Shown one piece after another: positions 42,257 to 49,558 of a stretch of 64,000 nucleotides of DNA; within the stretch, counting starts at the first letter, position 1; every line of letters begins with the position of its first letter. The stretch is taken from NCBI RefSeq assembly GCF_030412915.1, contig NZ_JAUHJR010000001.1, forward strand, positions 434,001-498,000, read 5' to 3'. A model generated the notes under the pieces. That model was given only the letters and a program-made list of their open reading frames with translations. It was not told where the DNA came from and did not search any database. This stretch comes from Nocardioides abyssi (lineage in GTDB: Bacteria; Actinomycetota; Actinomycetes; Propionibacteriales; Nocardioidaceae). A program made the position numbers and the translations under genes.

Positions 42257-42973
42257 ATGGCCCGGGCTGCTGCGTGGATGGTGCACGCCTACACGATGAC
42301 CGGGGCCGTGCTGGGCCTGCTGATGGTGCACCTGTCCTACCAGGGTGAGGTCGAGGCGGTGCTGTGGCTGTTCCTGGCCGCGATGCTCGTCGACGGCACC
42401 GACGGGTTCCTGGCCCGGCGGTTCCGCGTCAAGGAGGTCGTGCCCGAGCTCGACGGGGCGCTGCTGGACAACATCGTCGACTACCTGACCTACGCGTTCG
42501 CGCCGATGGTGCTGCTGTGGGCCAGCGGGCGGCTGCCCGACGGCGCCTGGGGCGGCGTGGTCGCGGCCGTGCCGCTGGTGGCCTCCTGCTACCAGTTCTG
42601 CCGCAGCGACGCGAAGACCGAGGACCACTTCTTCCTCGGCTTCCCGAGCTACTGGAACATCGTCGCCTTCCACGTCTTCGTGCTCGACCTGTCGGCGGCC
42701 GCGACCGTCGTGCTGCTGCTCGTGCTCGCCGTGCTGGTCTTCGTGCCGGTCCGCTACGTCTACCCCTCGCGCACCGAGGCGCTGTGGGGGCTGAACATGA
42801 CGTTCGCGACCGCCTGGCTCGGCGTCTACGCGCTGCTCGTCGTCGACCTGCCCGACCCCTCGCCGCTGCTGGTGGCCGCCTCGCTGGCCTACGTGGCCTA
42901 CTACACGGCCGTCAGCGGCTGGCTGACGGTCTCCGGGCGGCGTCGGACCGCGGCGGTAGCGTCGACGGCGTGA
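42257..42973 (+). CDS. pcs: Phosphatidylcholine synthase (CDP-alcohol phosphotransferase)
   Basis: The 238-residue protein has about eight hydrophobic segments and the CDP-alcohol phosphotransferase motif in the form DG-x2-AR-x12-G-x3-D-x3-D (residues 49-75). The 12-residue gap, instead of the common 8, is the mark of bacterial phosphatidylcholine synthases that join CDP-diacylglycerol and choline. Further matches to rhizobial Pcs are WMVHAYTMTGA at the start and the block KTEDHFFLGFPSYWNIVAFHVFVL near residue 118. It should act in the inner membrane. The ATG is leaderless. The downstream HAD gene overlaps by 4 bp. Confidence 0.82.
   Translation: MARAAAWMVHAYTMTGAVLGLLMVHLSYQGEVEAVLWLFLAAMLVDGTDGFLARRFRVKEVVPELDGALLDNIVDYLTYAFAPMVLLWASGRLPDGAWGGVVAAVPLVASCYQFCRSDAKTEDHFFLGFPSYWNIVAFHVFVLDLSAAATVVLLLVLAVLVFVPVRYVYPSRTEALWGLNMTFATAWLGVYALLVVDLPDPSPLLVAASLAYVAYYTAVSGWLTVSGRRRTAAVASTA
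42957..42962 (+). promoter_or_regulatory. Possible internal -10 box TAGCGT for the HAD gene
   Basis: TAGCGT lies inside the end of pcs, 7 nt before GTG 42970. The HAD gene could be made from its own leaderless transcript as well as by coupling. Confidence 0.35.
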
Positions 42974-43635
42974 TCGTCACCTTCGACCTGTTCAGCGCCC
43001 TGACCGACAGCCGCACCGGCGCCTCGCGGGTGCTGGGCGACCTGGCCGGCACGCGCGGCTGGTCCCAGTCGGGCGAGGAGCTCTACGACCGCTGGGACGG
43101 CCACAACAAGGCGCTCCAGCGCACCGCCACCACGCCCACGACCTTCCACGACGTCTCGCTCGAGGCGCTGCACCGCGCCTGGCGCGACCTCGGCCACGAC
43201 GAGTCGTACGCCGCCGGCGACCTGAGCCTGCTCGAGGAGTCGGTCGCCGACTGGCCGCTGTGGCCGGACGTCGCCGCGGGGATCGCCGACGTGGCCGCGG
43301 ACCACCGCGTCGGGCTGCTGTCCAACGTCGACGACGACCTGGCCCGGCGCACCCGTGCGCACGCGCTGGTCGACCCCGCGCTGGTGCTGACCAGCCAGCG
43401 GCTCGGCGCCTACAAGCCCAGCCGCGAGATCTACGCCCGCGCCGCGGCCGAGGTCGCCCCGGAGCGGCTGGTCCACGTGGCGGCGTCCGCACGCGACGTA
43501 CGCGGGGCGCTCGAGGCGGGCCTGGCGACGGTGCGCCTGGTGCGGCCCGGCCACGTGCTGGACGAGACAGGGCCGCGGTCGTCGGTCGAGGTGACCGACG
43601 CCGCGACCCTGGCCGAGGCGGTCGCCGGGGTCTGA
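42970..43635 (+). CDS. HAD-superfamily hydrolase
   Basis: The 221-residue protein begins VIVTFDLFSALTDSRTG. The nucleophile Asp is kept (residue 6), but the usual DxD is DLF, as in the haloacid-dehalogenase-type subgroup where the second Asp is replaced. GLLSNVDDDL (motif II, Ser/Asn) near residue 120 and GAYKPSREIYARAA (motif III Lys) near 155 follow, but the final motif IV reads VAASARDVRGA instead of the usual GD..ND, which may change metal binding. Substrate is unknown. GTG 42970 overlaps the pcs stop as GTGA. Confidence 0.75.
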   Translation: MIVTFDLFSALTDSRTGASRVLGDLAGTRGWSQSGEELYDRWDGHNKALQRTATTPTTFHDVSLEALHRAWRDLGHDESYAAGDLSLLEESVADWPLWPDVAAGIADVAADHRVGLLSNVDDDLARRTRAHALVDPALVLTSQRLGAYKPSREIYARAAAEVAPERLVHVAASARDVRGALEAGLATVRLVRPGHVLDETGPRSSVEVTDAATLAEAVAGV

Positions 43636-43651
43636 CCCCGGCCGGTGGGGG

Positions 43652-45040
43652 TCAGGCGGTGGTGACCACCAGCAGGCCCCACGCGACGATCGGCGCGACC
43701 ACGACGATCGACATGCCCCACTGCATGAGCCGCTTGAAGACCAGCTCGCGGTCGGCGGCGTCGGCGTTGGCGACGACGAGCGCGCCGTTGGTGGAGAACG
43801 GGCTGCAGTCGACGACCGAGCTGGAGATCGCGAGCGCGGCGATCAGGCCGACCGCGTTGACCTGGTCGGTCAGCAGGAACGGCACGGCCAGCGGGATGAG
43901 CGCGCCGATGATGCCGGTGGTGGAGGCGAAGGCCGACACGACGGCGGCGATGAAGCAGATGAGCAGCGCGGCGACGAGCGGCGCGCCGACCTCGGCGACC
44001 TGCTCGCCGACCCAGTCGACGACGCCCTGGTCCTGGAGCAGGTTGACGTAGGTGACGATGCCGCCGATGAGCAGCACGGTGCCCCAGCTGATCTTCTCCA
44101 CGGCGCCCTTGGCGGAGTCGGGGAAGGCCAGGGTGAGCACGACCGCAATGGTCAGCGCGGTGAAGCCCACGTCGAGGTCGAAGCCGAGCGCGCCGACCAT
44201 GAGGGCGGCGAGGCCGACGAGCGTGACGATGCGCTGGGCGTCGAGGGTGTGGTGCGGCTCGGGGTCGCCGGCCGGGGCGGTGCTGCGCGAGGCCTCGACG
44301 GCGGAGTGCGGCGTGCTCGTGCCACCGGAGCGCATGACGGCGTGGCTGGCGGCCTCCGCCTCGGCGCCCATCGCGGTGACGGTCTCGGTCTCCTTGCCGC
44401 GGGCCAGCAGCGCCCGGCCGCCGAAGGCGACGTAGGTGATCGCGGCGATGAGCGCGGCGGCGGTGAAGGTGGTGAGGAAGAGGACCAGCTGGTTGCCCGG
44501 CAGGTCGTTCTGGTCGACCACGCCGTTGGTGATCGAGCCGAAGATGCCGATGGGGGAGAAGGAGCCGGCGGTCGCGCCCTGCACGACCATCATCCCCATC
44601 ATCATCGGGTTGATGGAGTAGCGCAGCGCGAAGCCCATCGCCACCGGCGCGACGATCGCGACCGCGGCCGGGCTGACCGCGCCGATCGAGGTCACGGCCG
44701 CGCAGACGAGGAACATCGCCCACGGCACGAGCGCCACGCGGCCGCCCACCGCACGCACGGCGGCGTGGACGATCCAGTCGACGGTGCCGTTGTTCTTCGC
44801 CAGCGCGAAGAGGTAGGTGACCCCGACGAGGATGACGAACAGGTCGCTGGGGAAGCCCGCGAGCACCCCGTCGACCTCGAGGTCGTAGACGGTCAGGCCG
44901 ACGACGAACGCGGCCACCAGCGCGAGCGCGCCCATGTTGACGCCGCGGACGGTCGCCACGAGGAACACGACCACGAGGACCGCGAGCGAGATGAGTTCGG
45001 TGGACACAGGAGCTTTCCCATCGGTTGTGATGCGCGTCAT
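43652..45040 (-). CDS. MatC-type dicarboxylate transporter
   Basis: The protein (462 residues from ATG 45040) has 11-12 predicted helices. Its N-terminal half matches the MatC/dicarboxylate carrier domain (VNMGALALVAAFVVGLTVYDL, ILVGVTYLFALAKNNGTVDWIVHAAVRAVGG). The TSIGAVSPAAVAIVAPVAM and FASTTGIIGALIPLAVPFLL hairpins resemble the substrate loops of SLC13-type carriers. It probably imports malonate or a C4-dicarboxylate. A polar loop of about 60 residues sits mid-protein. The GTG at 45007 is an alternative start much closer to the first helix. It is divergent from a GntR regulator with a shared operator. Confidence 0.75.
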   Translation of the reverse strand: MTRITTDGKAPVSTELISLAVLVVVFLVATVRGVNMGALALVAAFVVGLTVYDLEVDGVLAGFPSDLFVILVGVTYLFALAKNNGTVDWIVHAAVRAVGGRVALVPWAMFLVCAAVTSIGAVSPAAVAIVAPVAMGFALRYSINPMMMGMMVVQGATAGSFSPIGIFGSITNGVVDQNDLPGNQLVLFLTTFTAAALIAAITYVAFGGRALLARGKETETVTAMGAEAEAASHAVMRSGGTSTPHSAVEASRSTAPAGDPEPHHTLDAQRIVTLVGLAALMVGALGFDLDVGFTALTIAVVLTLAFPDSAKGAVEKISWGTVLLIGGIVTYVNLLQDQGVVDWVGEQVAEVGAPLVAALLICFIAAVVSAFASTTGIIGALIPLAVPFLLTDQVNAVGLIAALAISSSVVDCSPFSTNGALVVANADAADRELVFKRLMQWGMSIVVVAPIVAWGLLVVTTA

Positions 45041-45054
45041 GCGCCGAGGGCACG

Positions 45055-45107
45055 ACAGTAATCAGTGGCTAGGCCACCTGACAACCGGGCCACCGGGTCA
45101 CTAGGAT
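45055..45107. promoter_or_regulatory. Divergent promoters with inverted-repeat operator
   Basis: GTGGC-TAG-GCCAC (45065-45077) is a perfect inverted repeat of the TGGC-N3-GCCA type expected for FadR-like GntR regulators. It fills the spacer of a minus-strand promoter (-10 TACTGT at 45055-45060, -35 TTGTCA at 45079-45084). It also sits just upstream of a plus-strand promoter (-35 CTGACA at 45078-45083, -10 TAGGAT at 45102-45107, 18-bp spacer). The plus -10 is 7 nt before ATG 45115, so the regulator gene is leaderless. Confidence 0.6.
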
Positions 45108-45114
45108 CTGTGGC

Positions 45115-45735
45115 ATGTCCGAGGAGCCGTCCCCGCGCCGCCTGACGCCCCTGCGGCGCGAGCGGCTGTACGAGAGCCTCGCCGCCCACATCTCCGACTT
45201 CATCGAGGCCCAGGGGCTCGTCGGCGGCGATCGGCTGCCCCCCGAGCGGCAGCTCGCCGCCGAGCTCGGCGTCAGCCGCGCGACGCTCTCCCGCGCACTC
45301 GCCTCGCTCGAGACGCGGGGCCGCATCGAGGTGCGCCACGGGGTCGGGGCCCTCGTCCGCGAGCCGCAGCCCGCCGGCGGCGTACCCACCTGGGAGGCGG
45401 GGCTGGCGCAGCGCCCGCGCTCGGAGGTGCTCGTCGCCCGCGAGGCCGTGCTCGCCGGTCTCGCCCGGACCGCGGCCGGCGCCGACAGCTCCCTGCGGGT
45501 GGCGATGCTGGCGCCCGACGGACGGCCACGCACGTTCGACCACACCTGGCGGTGCGTGCGCCGCCTGGCCGGCGACGGGCTCCTGGCCGAGCTCGACGAC
45601 GCCCTCGCCGAGCACGCGCCGGGCCCGGGGGACACGGCCGGCGTGCGCGAGCGGCTCGACGCCCTCGCCGACGCCGTGCTCCGCGGGGACGCGGCCGCCG
45701 CGGCGACGACGTGCCAAGGCATGCTGGGCGGCTGA
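45115..45735 (+). CDS. GntR-family (FadR-type) transcriptional regulator
   Basis: The 206-residue protein has a winged-helix GntR domain (LYESLAAHISDFIEAQGLVGGDRLPPERQLAAELGVSRATLSRALASLETRGRIEVRHGVGALV, residues 18-81) and a short C-terminal ligand domain of about 120 residues, smaller than the usual FCD domain. It is divergent from the MatC-type carrier and probably represses both genes through the GTGGC-TAG-GCCAC operator, with a dicarboxylate as inducer. The ATG is leaderless. A TauE-type permease gene follows on the same strand. Confidence 0.82.
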   Translation: MSEEPSPRRLTPLRRERLYESLAAHISDFIEAQGLVGGDRLPPERQLAAELGVSRATLSRALASLETRGRIEVRHGVGALVREPQPAGGVPTWEAGLAQRPRSEVLVAREAVLAGLARTAAGADSSLRVAMLAPDGRPRTFDHTWRCVRRLAGDGLLAELDDALAEHAPGPGDTAGVRERLDALADAVLRGDAAAAATTCQGMLGG

Positions 45736-45778
45736 CCGCTCGACGACACGGCCCGGGAGGGCCAGGAGAGGGACGCAC

Positions 45779-46549
45779 GTGGTGGACGGCCTGCTCGAGC
45801 ACGTCTGGGTGGTGCTCGCCGGCTTCGGCGCGGGGCTGCTGACCTCGACGGTCGGGGTCGCCAGCCTGCTGAGCTTCCCGGTGCTGCTGGCCGTCGGGCT
45901 GCCGCCGGTCGTCGCGAACGTGTCCAACACCCTTGGCCTCATCCCCGCCGGCGCCGGCGGCGCGGTGGGCTTCCGCGACGAGCTGCGCGTCGAGCCGCGC
46001 CTCACGCGCCAGGTCATCGCGCTGTCGGCCGTCGGCGGCCTGGGCGGTGCGGCGCTCCTCCTCGCGCTGCCCTCCAGCGTCTTCGAGGCGGTCGTGCCCT
46101 GGCTCATCCTCGGCACGTGCGTCCTGGTCGCCGCCCAGCCACGGATCTCCGCCGCGCTGCGCTCGCGCCACGGCTCCGACGACCGGCCGCCGCGGCTGCG
46201 GCTGACCCCGGTCGCGACGCTCTTCGTGGTGCTGACCGGCGTCTACGGCGGCTACTTCGGCGCCGGCGCGGGCGTCATGATGATCGCCGTCCTCGCGCTC
46301 AGCCTCGACCTCGACTTCGGCGTGGTCGCCGGCATCCGCACCACCTCGCTGATGGCCTCCAACATCGTCGCCGGTGTCGTCTTCACCCTCGTCGCCGACG
46401 TGGACTGGACGGTCGTGGGGCTGATGGCCCTCAGCTCGGTCGCCGGCGGCTACCTCGGCGCGCGGATCGCCCGCCGGCTGCCCGCGGCCGTGCTGCGCAC
46501 CGGCGTGCTGGTCGCCGGCGTCGTCACCGTCGTGACCATGCTGGCCTGA
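45779..46549 (+). CDS. TauE/SafE family sulfite exporter-like permease
   Basis: The 256-residue membrane protein has eight hydrophobic segments in two similar halves, starting VWVVLAGFGAGLLTSTVGVASLLSFPVLLAVGLPPVVANVSNTLGLIPAG and, in the second half, VVLTGVYGGYFGAGAGVMMIAVLALSLDLDFGVVAGIRTTSLMASNIVAG. This is the TauE/SafE (DUF81) family, linked to export or uptake of sulfite, sulfoacetate and other organic anions. GTG 45779 follows AGGAGAGGG. It may share regulation with the preceding GntR gene, 43 nt upstream. Confidence 0.83.
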   Translation: MVDGLLEHVWVVLAGFGAGLLTSTVGVASLLSFPVLLAVGLPPVVANVSNTLGLIPAGAGGAVGFRDELRVEPRLTRQVIALSAVGGLGGAALLLALPSSVFEAVVPWLILGTCVLVAAQPRISAALRSRHGSDDRPPRLRLTPVATLFVVLTGVYGGYFGAGAGVMMIAVLALSLDLDFGVVAGIRTTSLMASNIVAGVVFTLVADVDWTVVGLMALSSVAGGYLGARIARRLPAAVLRTGVLVAGVVTVVTMLA

Positions 46550-46579
46550 TGCTGCCCCTCTTACGGCTCGCCTGACGGC

Positions 46580-47770
46580 TCAGCCGCGGGCGAGGCTCCC
46601 GACCGCCTCGACGAGCCGGTCGACGTCCTCGACGGTGGTGTACGCCGCCAGGCCGGCCCGCACGCCGCCGGTGTCCCCGAGCCCGATGTGCCGCGAGGCC
46701 TCGATCGCGTAGAAGTGGCCCGCCGGGGCGTTGACGCCCTCCGCGGCCAGGTGCCGGGCGACCTCGACCGGCGTGCGGCCGGCGAGGGTGAACAGCACGG
46801 TCGGCGTCCGGTGCGTCGGCGCCCCGTGCAGCGTCACGCCGTCGACCTCGCGCAGACCCTCGACGAGGTGCGCGAGCAGGTCGTCCTCCTGCTGCGCGGC
46901 CGCCGCCATCGACCGCTCCAGCCGCTCGCGGCGCGTGCCCGGCCCGGGCTCGAGGCCGGCCATGAAGTCGACGGCCGCGGTCACGCCCGCCAGGAGCTCG
47001 TGGGGGAGCGTGCCGAGCTCGAAGCGCTCCGGCACCACGTCGGTCGAGGGCAGCAGCTTGTCCGGGTGCAGGGTCTCCAGGAACGCCGGGTCGCCGGCGA
47101 GCACCCCGAGGTGCGGGCCGAAGAACTTGTACGGCGAGCACGCGACCAGGTCCGCCCCCAGCGCCGACCGGTCGACAGGGGCGTGCGGGGCCAGGTGCAC
47201 CGCGTCGACGTACACCAGGGCGCCGGCGGCGTGGGCCGCGTCCGCCACGCGGCGTACGTCCGGGCGGGTGCCGAGCAGGTTGGACGCCGCCGTCAGCGCC
47301 ACGACCCGGGTGCGGTCGGTCAGCAGCGGCTCGACGTCGTCGAGCTCGGCGGTCGCCGGGTCGAAGTCCAGCCAGCGCACGGTCGCGCCGGCGCGCTCGG
47401 CGGCGATCACCCACGGGCGGATGTTGGCGTCGTGGTCGAGCCGGGTCACCACGACCTCGTCGCCGGGGTCCCAGCCCTGCGCCAGCGTCCGGGCCATGTC
47501 CATCGTCAGCTGCGTCATCGAGCGTCCGAGGACGACGCCACGCGGGTCGGTGGCGAGCAGGTCGCCGGCCGCGGCCCGGGCCTCGGACACGACGCGCTCG
47601 GTGCGCGCCTCGGCCTCGGTGGTGGTGCCGCGGTTGCCGAGGCCGGCGGTCATCGCGGCCGCGACGGCGTCGGCGACCTGCCGGGGAGTCTGCGAGCCAC
47701 CCGGCCCGTCGAAGTGGGCGACCCCGAGGTCGAGGGCGGGGAAGCAGGCACGGATGCGTTCGACGTCCAC
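46580..47770 (-). CDS. Cysteine-desulfurase-like class V aminotransferase
   Basis: The 396-residue PLP enzyme has the class V fold: HFDGPGGSQTPRQVADAV (start of domain), VVVTRLDHDANIRPW (His stacking on PLP), LVYVDAVHLAPHAPVD (Asp), and the PLP-binding Lys in VACSPYKFFGPHLGVLAG. No N-terminal SufS-type extension or obvious catalytic Cys loop is seen, so it fits the cysteine-desulfurase-like subgroup of unproven substrate. GTG 47770 gives VDVERIRACFPALD, the usual start of that subgroup. It converges on the TauE-type gene. Confidence 0.8.
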   Translation of the reverse strand: MDVERIRACFPALDLGVAHFDGPGGSQTPRQVADAVAAAMTAGLGNRGTTTEAEARTERVVSEARAAAGDLLATDPRGVVLGRSMTQLTMDMARTLAQGWDPGDEVVVTRLDHDANIRPWVIAAERAGATVRWLDFDPATAELDDVEPLLTDRTRVVALTAASNLLGTRPDVRRVADAAHAAGALVYVDAVHLAPHAPVDRSALGADLVACSPYKFFGPHLGVLAGDPAFLETLHPDKLLPSTDVVPERFELGTLPHELLAGVTAAVDFMAGLEPGPGTRRERLERSMAAAAQQEDDLLAHLVEGLREVDGVTLHGAPTHRTPTVLFTLAGRTPVEVARHLAAEGVNAPAGHFYAIEASRHIGLGDTGGVRAGLAAYTTVEDVDRLVEAVGSLARG

Positions 47771-47863
47771 GCGGCGATGCTGCCACCCCGGGCGTGCCGC
47801 GGGTTGCGGTGGCCCGCCGACGGGCACCGGGAAACCTCCAGCACCTCGAGGGAGGAGAACGAG

Positions 47864-48046
47864 ATGGGCATGTTGAGCCAGGTCGTGGGCAAGGTCGCCG
47901 GCGGAGCACGTCGTACGCCGCGGACGGGCGGGGTCGGAGGCGGCGGCCTCGGCGCCGGACGGGCCACGCCGGGCGGCACCGGACGCCGTACGCAGGACGA
48001 GGCGATCGGCCGCGGCGTCCGCGGGCTGCTGCGCCGCTTCCGCTGA
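47864..48046 (+). CDS. Small Gly/Arg-rich basic protein
   Basis: A 60-codon ORF starts at ATG 47864, preceded by a strong GGAGGAG site with suitable spacing. The protein starts with a short amphipathic stretch (MGMLSQVVGKVAGGARR), continues as a Gly/Arg/Thr-rich disordered middle, and ends GRGVRGLLRRFR. It has many positive and almost no negative charges (one Asp, one Glu), so it may bind nucleic acid or membranes. I do not recognise it. The ribosome site is the main reason to believe it is a gene. Confidence 0.55.
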   Translation: MGMLSQVVGKVAGGARRTPRTGGVGGGGLGAGRATPGGTGRRTQDEAIGRGVRGLLRRFR

Positions 48047-48115
48047 GCCGCCGCTCGGGCGGCCCCGAGCATCGAGGGACCCGGTCGTGATTCGGCCGGG
48101 TCCCTCGCCGCTCCG

Positions 48116-48121
48116 TAGAGT
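48116..48121 (+). promoter_or_regulatory. -10 box TAGAGT of leaderless ychF
   Basis: TAGAGT is 8 nt before GTG 48130. Confidence 0.5.
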
Positions 48122-48129
48122 GGCCGCCC

Positions 48130-49206
48130 GTGGCTCTCACCATCGGCATCGTCGGGCTCCCCAACGCGGGCAAGTCCACCCTCTTCAACGCCCTGACCAA
48201 GAACGACGTCCTCGCGGCGAACTACCCGTTCGCCACCATCGAGCCCAACGTCGGCGTCGTGGGCGTGCCGGACGAGCGGCTGCCGGTGCTCGCGGAGATC
48301 TTCGGCAGCGCCAAGATCCTCCCCGCGACCGTGGAGTTCGTCGACATCGCCGGCATCGTGCGGGGTGCGTCGGAGGGCGAGGGCCTGGGCAACAAGTTCC
48401 TCTCCCACATCCGCGAGTCCGCCGCGATCTGCCAGGTCACCCGCGTCTTCCGCGACGAGGACGTCACCCACGTCGACGGCGAGGTCAACCCCGCCAACGA
48501 CATCTCCACCATCCAGACCGAGCTGATCCTGGCCGACCTGCAGACCGTCGAGAAGGCGATCCCGCGGCTGGAGAAGGAGGCGCGCGGCAACAAGTCGCTC
48601 GTCGCCAACCTCGACGCCGCCAAGGAGGCCCTCGGCCACCTCGAGGCCGGCACCCCGGTCATCGCGACCTCCGTCGACCGCGAGCTGGTCCGTGAGCTGT
48701 CGCTGCTGACCGCCAAGCCGTTCATCTACGTCTTCAACTGCGACGCCGACGAGCTCGCCGACGAGGCGCTCAAGGACCGGATGCGCGAGATCGTCGCCCC
48801 CTCGGAGGCGATCTTCCTCGACGCGAAGTTCGAGTCCGAGCTGGTCGAGCTCGGCGACGACGACGAGGCCCGCGCGATGCTCGCCGAGATGGGCGTCGAG
48901 GAGCCCGGCCTGGACGTGCTCGCCCGCGTCGGCTTCGACACCCTCGGCCTGCAGACCTACCTGACCGCCGGCCCCAAGGAGACGCGGGCCTGGACGATCA
49001 AGAAGGGCGCCACCGCCCCCGAGGCCGCCGGCGTCATCCACACCGACTTCCAGCGCGGCTTCATCAAGGCCGAGATCGTCTCCTTCGCCGACCTCGTCGA
49101 GGCCGGCTCCATGCAGAAGGCCAAGGAGGCCGGCAAGGTCCGCATGGAGGGCAAGGACTACGTCATGGCCGACGGCGACGTGGTGGAGTTCCGCTTCAAC
49201 GTCTGA
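48130..49206 (+). CDS. ychF: Redox-regulated P-loop NTPase YchF (OLA1/EngD)
   Basis: The 358-residue protein is the universally conserved YchF, an ATP-preferring Obg-like NTPase associated with ribosomes and stress responses. G1 GLPNAGKSTLFNALT (residues 8-22), DIAGIVRGASEGEGLGNKFL (switch/G3 region) and NCDADE in the specificity position (in place of NKxD) are visible. The C-terminal TGS domain (LTAGPKETRAWTIKKGATAPEAAGVIHTDFQRGFIKAEIVSFADL) is complete. In mycobacteria the homologue (Rv1112) closes the same gene neighbourhood. The GTG start is leaderless. Confidence 0.94.
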   Translation: MALTIGIVGLPNAGKSTLFNALTKNDVLAANYPFATIEPNVGVVGVPDERLPVLAEIFGSAKILPATVEFVDIAGIVRGASEGEGLGNKFLSHIRESAAICQVTRVFRDEDVTHVDGEVNPANDISTIQTELILADLQTVEKAIPRLEKEARGNKSLVANLDAAKEALGHLEAGTPVIATSVDRELVRELSLLTAKPFIYVFNCDADELADEALKDRMREIVAPSEAIFLDAKFESELVELGDDDEARAMLAEMGVEEPGLDVLARVGFDTLGLQTYLTAGPKETRAWTIKKGATAPEAAGVIHTDFQRGFIKAEIVSFADLVEAGSMQKAKEAGKVRMEGKDYVMADGDVVEFRFNV

Positions 49207-49214
49207 CCCCGCCC

Positions 49215-49264
49215 GCCTCGTGCTGCCCAGCGTGCGCTGGGGCGCACGCCCAGCAGCACGAGGC
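49215..49264. repeat. Intergenic palindrome, repeat family A, copy 2
   Basis: Arms 49215-49237 and 49242-49264 share the GCCTCGTGCTGC...GCAGCACGAGGC ends of copy 1. A symmetrical CCA/CCA internal loop interrupts the stem and the hairpin loop is TGGG. It lies 8 nt beyond the ychF stop. Confidence 0.8.
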
Positions 49265-49317
49265 CGGCGCGGGCACGGTCCGGTCCGCGCCCGCGGCGGA
49301 GCTCCGCGCTTGACCCC

Positions 49318-49373
49318 TCCGCCTCGTGCTGCTCAGCGTGCGCTGGGCCGCACGCCCAGCAGCACGAGGCGGA
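49318..49373. repeat. Intergenic palindrome, repeat family A, copy 3
   Basis: Arms 49318-49342 and 49349-49373 pair with two central mismatches around a 6-nt loop (CTGGGC). The left arm is nearly identical to that of copy 2, and the pair stands in tandem. Confidence 0.8.
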
Positions 49374-49471
49374 CGGCGGGCTGCTGCCACCTCGGTCGCC
49401 CCCCATGCCCACCCGACCACCAGGTCGGACGGCGTCGCGCGAGGACCAGGCAGAACTTTCCCCGCCATCCG

Positions 49472-49500
49472 TTGTCACGACGGTCACGTTGTGGCACGCT
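49472..49500 (+). promoter_or_regulatory. Promoter of the 2-oxo-acid dehydrogenase operon
   Basis: TTGTCA (49472-49477), a 17-bp spacer and CACGCT (49495-49500) form a fair sigma-70-type promoter. Its start point would fall near 49507, just before the operator. Confidence 0.45.
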
Positions 49501-49511
49501 GCTCGAAGCGA

Positions 49512-49529
49512 ACCGACCGAGCGGTCGGT
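49512..49529. promoter_or_regulatory. TetR-type operator of the dehydrogenase operon
   Basis: ACCGACCG-AG-CGGTCGGT is an 18-bp palindrome with perfect 8-bp arms, containing CCGACC-N4-GGTCGG. The same half-sites at the same spacing recur at the tetR promoter and the 54.4-kb operon. It lies just downstream of the predicted transcription start, a repressor position. Confidence 0.65.
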
Positions 49530-49558
49530 CTGTAACCGCCGAGCCGAGGAGCCGCGCC

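Larger units (their letters stand above)
49207..49558. other. 352-nt intergenic region with two palindromes and a promoter-operator
   Basis: No protein gene is convincing here. The left half carries two tandem copies of repeat family A (49215-49264 and 49318-49373) separated by about 53 nt. The right half holds the promoter (49472-49500) and TetR-type operator (49512-49529) of the dehydrogenase operon. Confidence 0.7.
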
